Below, one piece after another: positions 60,574 through 64,000 of a stretch of 64,000 nt of DNA. The translations under genes and the position numbers were made by a program. Numbering within the stretch: the first letter of the stretch is position 1; the number at the start of each line of letters is the position of its first letter. Origin of the DNA: Mucilaginibacter terrenus (GTDB taxonomy: Bacteria; Bacteroidota; Bacteroidia; Sphingobacteriales; Sphingobacteriaceae); assembly GCF_003432065.1 (NCBI RefSeq), contig NZ_QWDE01000004.1, positions 124,001-188,000 of the forward strand, read 5' to 3'. The notes below the pieces were generated by a model, which was given only the letters and a program-made list of their open reading frames with translations, had not been told where the DNA came from and made no database searches.

Positions 60574-63500
60574 TTAACTTTTTCTATAGATATTATTAGT
60601 TCAATTCCGTCTATCTCTGCTTTGTCGCCTTCATGCAGCTCAGTATCAAGCACTACGCTGTCAGCTAAAATTTCGGCGCAAATATAAGATAAATTGTTTT
60701 CCAGCGCTTTCCAGATATTGCCCGGGCAATTCACCTTTACATTTATCCTGTCGGTCACTTCAAATCCTTTGTCTTTGCGCAAGTTCTGTATCCTGTTAAC
60801 CAACTCGCGTGCTATACCCTCCTGCTCTAATTCTTCGGTTATCGTAACATCTAAAGCCACGGTTAGTTTTCCCAAGTTAGCAACTTGCCAACCCGGTACA
60901 TCCTCAGCTATGATTTCTACATCTGTAAGTGCTATCTGGTACTTGTTATCCAGTACGGCAATGGTACCATCTGTTTCCAGTTGACTTATATCTGCCTGTT
61001 CAAACGCGTTAATGGCAGCGGCAACGTCTTTCATGTCCTTACCCACTTTAGCGCCCAGCGCCTTAAAGTTTGGCTTTATCTTCTTTTTAACAAAACCGGC
61101 TGTGTCGGTAATGTATTCAATATCCTTAATGTTGGTTTCAGACAGGATAAGGTCCTTCACCTTTTCTACCTGCTCTTTAAAGGTCTTATCCAGTATCGGC
61201 AGCAATATTTTACTTAGCGGCCGGCGTACCGGTATGCTCACCTTTTTACGTAGAGAAAGCACCAGCGATGATACATCCTGTGCCAGCTGCATACGCTCTT
61301 CTAAAGCGGTATCAACCTGTGCGGCATTATATTCAGGGAAGTAAGCCAGGTGTACCGATTCAAACTCTTCCTTGCGCGTTACCTCGTTCAGGTCACGGTA
61401 TAAGCGATCAGCAAAGAACGGGGCTATAGGAGCCATCAGTTTGCTGATGGTGATCAGGCAAGTATACAGGGTTTGGTAGGCAGAAAGCTTATCTTCGGAA
61501 TTGTCTGACCTCCAGAAACGGCGGCGGCTCAGGCGAACATACCAGTTGCTCAGGTGCGCGTCTACAAATTCCTGTACAGCACGTGCGGCTTTCGTCGGCT
61601 CAAAATCCGCGCAGAAAGCATCCACTTCCTTGCTTAATGTGTTTAGCAAAGAGATGATCCAGCGGTCAATCTCCGGCCGGTCGTTAAAGTCTATTTCCGC
61701 CTCGCTGTAATTAAATTTATCAATATTGGCGTACAGTGTAAAGAACGAATAAGTATTATAAAGCGTACCGAAGAACTTGCGGCGTACCTCGTCCAGTCCT
61801 TCTATATTAAATTTAAGGTTGTCCCATGGTGCGGCATTGCTTATCATGTACCAGCGGGCGGCATCAGGCCCATACTGCTCAATGGTTGCAAACGGATCTA
61901 CCCCGTTACCGAGGCGTTTGCTCATCTTGTTGCCGTTCTTATCCAGCACCAGGCCATTGCTTATCACGTTCTTAAACGCTATGCCGCCATTACCTACAGC
62001 AGCATTTACTTCTTTCACCTCTTCGCTTGCTTCGCTCAGCATTACAGCTATAGCATGCAGGGTAAAGAACCAGCCACGGGTTTGGTCAACACCTTCGGCA
62101 ATAAAGTCTGCCGGGTAAGCATTTTTAAATTCGTCCTTGTTCTCGAACGGATAGTGCCACTGCGCGTACGGCATGGCGCCGCTATCAAACCAAACGTCTA
62201 TCAGGTCCGGCTCGCGGAACATCTTGTTACCGTTTGATGAAGTAAGGATAACATCGTCCACATAAGGGCGGTGCATATCTTCCAGCTTAAAGCCTGCGGG
62301 CATAAAGCCGGCGGTTATCGATTTTTCAATTTCAGCGTTAAGCTCCGCAATAGAGCCAATGCATTTTTCTTCGCCACCATTCTCCTCGCGCCATATCGGC
62401 AGCGGGGTACCCCAATAGCGTGAACGGGAAAGGTTCCAGTCTACCAGGTTTTCTAGCCAGTTGCCAAAACGGCCTGTGCCTGTGCTCTCCGGTTTCCAGT
62501 TAATGGTTTTGTTCAGCTCCACCATCTTGTCCTTAACAGCAGTAGTGCGGATAAACCAGCTATCCAGCGGATAGTATAAGATCGGCTCATCGCTGCGCCA
62601 CGAGTGCGGGTAGCTGTGTTCATATTTTTGCACGTTGAACGCTTTGTTCTCTTCCTTAAGCTTTATAGAGATGAGTACATCAGTAGGCTTAAAGTCGGCA
62701 GCAGCACGTTCTTCGCTGGTATAATATTCTTCTTTAACGTATCGGCCGGCGTAATCTGTAACTTCCGTAACAAACCGGCCCTGCTTATCTACAAGCGGTA
62801 CATCCTTGCCGGTCTCGTCTTTCACCATTACCGAAGGCACGTTGTTTTCCTTACATGCCCTAAAGTCATCCGCGCCAAAAACAGATGCGGTGTGCACAAT
62901 GCCGGTACCGTCATCCGTGGTAACAAAATCTGCCGGTATTACACGAAAAGCATTCTTCTCCAGGTCCTCGTTGGTTACATACGGCATCAATTGGTAGTAG
63001 TGTATGCCTAATAACTGGCTGCCTGTTAAATCATCTAAAGGGGTAAAAGCACCTGGAGTATTAACTTCCTTTTCTGTTCCCCATTCGTTTAACAAAATCC
63101 TATCTTTAAGAGGAAAGTATTTTGGCAGTAAGTCATCTGCAAGAATAAATAAACCCCTTTTACCAGTATACTTATTTTTGGATAAAACATAACGATATCC
63201 AATATTTTCGCCTACGGCTAATGCACAATTGGAGGGAAGCGTCCAAGGAGTTGTAGTCCAAGCAAGAATAAAAACGTCAGTGCTTTGTATAATCTGCCTT
63301 ACATCATCTGTATCAAACGGGAGTAAATGTTTTTCTTCATCCCGTACCTTAAACTGGGCAGTAATGGTTGTATCTTTCACCATTTTGTAGGTCCCCGGCT
63401 GGTTAAGCTCGTGTGAGCTTAGGCCCGTGCCGGATTTTGGTGAATAAGGCTGCACGGTGTAGCCTTTGTACAGCCAGCCTTTTTTATACAGTTGCTGCAA

Positions 63501-63983
63501 TATCCACCACAGCGTCTCAATATATTCGTTCTCGTAAGTTACGTATGGGTTTTGCAGGTCTACCCAATAACCCATTTTTTCGGTAAGGTCGTTCCATACG
63601 TCGGTATAACGCATTACCTCTTTGCGGCAGGCATCGTTATAATCCTTTACGCTTATCTTTTTACCAATATCGTCTTTAGTAATGCCGAGCGATTTTTCTA
63701 CAGCAAGTTCAATAGGCAGGCCATGGGTATCCCAGCCGCCTTTGCGTTTTACCTGGTAGCCCTTTAGCGTTTTGTAACGGCAAAAAATATCTTTAATAGA
63801 GCGTGCCATTACGTGGTGAATGCCCGGCATGCCATTGGCGCTTGGAGGGCCCTCGTAAAAGGTATACGGCTTGCTTGCCGGCCTGCTGTTTATGCTCTTT
63901 TCAAATATGTTGTTCTGCTGCCAGAAGTCAAGTATATCCTTGCCTGTTTGCGACAGGTTTAACTGCTTATATTCCTTGTACAT
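60570..63983 (-). CDS. ileS: Isoleucyl-tRNA synthetase
   Basis: 1137 residues from the ATG at 63983 (a TTG precedes it). Class I synthetase: HIGH-like site in GPPSANGMPGIHHVMA (about 46-61), a CP1 editing domain (about 170-430) and KMSKR motif GNKMSKRLGNGVDP (about 685). The long C-terminal region without zinc fingers is typical of the IleS2-type, eukaryote-like family, which tends to be less sensitive to pseudomonic acid; that is family knowledge. First gene of the ileS-dksA-lspA operon; its upstream region lies at the window edge. Confidence 0.96.
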   Translation of the reverse strand: MYKEYKQLNLSQTGKDILDFWQQNNIFEKSINSRPASKPYTFYEGPPSANGMPGIHHVMARSIKDIFCRYKTLKGYQVKRKGGWDTHGLPIELAVEKSLGITKDDIGKKISVKDYNDACRKEVMRYTDVWNDLTEKMGYWVDLQNPYVTYENEYIETLWWILQQLYKKGWLYKGYTVQPYSPKSGTGLSSHELNQPGTYKMVKDTTITAQFKVRDEEKHLLPFDTDDVRQIIQSTDVFILAWTTTPWTLPSNCALAVGENIGYRYVLSKNKYTGKRGLFILADDLLPKYFPLKDRILLNEWGTEKEVNTPGAFTPLDDLTGSQLLGIHYYQLMPYVTNEDLEKNAFRVIPADFVTTDDGTGIVHTASVFGADDFRACKENNVPSVMVKDETGKDVPLVDKQGRFVTEVTDYAGRYVKEEYYTSEERAAADFKPTDVLISIKLKEENKAFNVQKYEHSYPHSWRSDEPILYYPLDSWFIRTTAVKDKMVELNKTINWKPESTGTGRFGNWLENLVDWNLSRSRYWGTPLPIWREENGGEEKCIGSIAELNAEIEKSITAGFMPAGFKLEDMHRPYVDDVILTSSNGNKMFREPDLIDVWFDSGAMPYAQWHYPFENKDEFKNAYPADFIAEGVDQTRGWFFTLHAIAVMLSEASEEVKEVNAAVGNGGIAFKNVISNGLVLDKNGNKMSKRLGNGVDPFATIEQYGPDAARWYMISNAAPWDNLKFNIEGLDEVRRKFFGTLYNTYSFFTLYANIDKFNYSEAEIDFNDRPEIDRWIISLLNTLSKEVDAFCADFEPTKAARAVQEFVDAHLSNWYVRLSRRRFWRSDNSEDKLSAYQTLYTCLITISKLMAPIAPFFADRLYRDLNEVTRKEEFESVHLAYFPEYNAAQVDTALEERMQLAQDVSSLVLSLRKKVSIPVRRPLSKILLPILDKTFKEQVEKVKDLILSETNIKDIEYITDTAGFVKKKIKPNFKALGAKVGKDMKDVAAAINAFEQADISQLETDGTIAVLDNKYQIALTDVEIIAEDVPGWQVANLGKLTVALDVTITEELEQEGIARELVNRIQNLRKDKGFEVTDRINVKVNCPGNIWKALENNLSYICAEILADSVVLDTELHEGDKAEIDGIELIISIEKVK

Positions 63984-64000
63984 CAATATGTTCGCCTCGA

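Noticed and set aside
1..64000. tRNA, rRNA, integrase or transposase genes
   Set aside because: Looked for cloverleaf patterns and recombinase motifs in all spacers and found none; the defence island has no visible integrase.

Overview
The window is a chromosomal stretch of a Bacteroidota bacterium, most probably of the Sphingobacteriaceae (Mucilaginibacter or Pedobacter type). Four things point there: many genes are preceded by the Bacteroidota -7 promoter element TAnnTTTG; the IPExxxVDY-family protein is restricted to this phylum; bacillithiol synthesis (BshA) is present; and secreted or lipoprotein hypotheticals are common. This is inference from gene content; no rRNA or tRNA gene was found. 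Most genes are housekeeping, with a few accessory blocks.

Layout. 22-3286: nrnA and ndk (divergent), a small membrane protein, DUF721 and recF. 3523-6377: a YhcC-type radical SAM protein, then an AT-rich island with an anti-phage dCTP/dCMP deaminase (AvcD type) and a 53-residue ORF directly behind it. 6620-11668: VOC and DoxX-like proteins, the fused acyl-CoA mutase IcmF behind an 18-bp perfect palindrome, and a pentapeptide-repeat protein. 11830-13379: a type III polyketide synthase with an isoprenylcysteine-methyltransferase-like partner. 13536-19030: an M23 peptidase, a frameshifted DUF4846 gene, SIMPL protein, lipoproteins, a degenerate receiver protein and bshA. 19110-23934: a lactonase-type propeller and a 1122-residue GH18-like/NodB/GT2 fusion.

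23990-30039 is the most distinctive block: an ATP-grasp-like protein, a class I glutamine amidotransferase, a GCS2 (YbdK-like) carboxylate-amine ligase, a second ATP-grasp enzyme with a Lys/Ala/Pro-rich tail, and two alpha/beta-hydrolase esterases. It has the parts needed to build, and perhaps cleave, a small amide-linked metabolite whose identity is unknown. 30110-36373 holds typA and a surface-glycan group (flippase, two methyltransferases, glycosyltransferase). 36595-46801 holds an AI-2E-family exporter, a Crp-like regulator, an epimerase, a DUF481 protein, a 2-oxoglutarate-type oxygenase, a Gln-rich DUF6600 lipoprotein, a PA2169-family protein, a desaturase and an aminotransferase.

47043-63983 is mainly core metabolism and translation: an RsmI-like methylase, an FAD monooxygenase, miaE, the yicC-gmk-nadD run, the acpP-fabF-rnc run, pyk, and the ileS-dksA-like-lspA operon at the right edge (all on the minus strand except methylase, monooxygenase and pyk). 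Non-coding signals worth attention are several -7 elements that almost touch the start codon (predicted leaderless mRNAs), helically phased GTTC/GAAC sites at 43844-43902, four AAGCGAAACA copies at 46834-47016, and a possible small RNA at 36436-36545.
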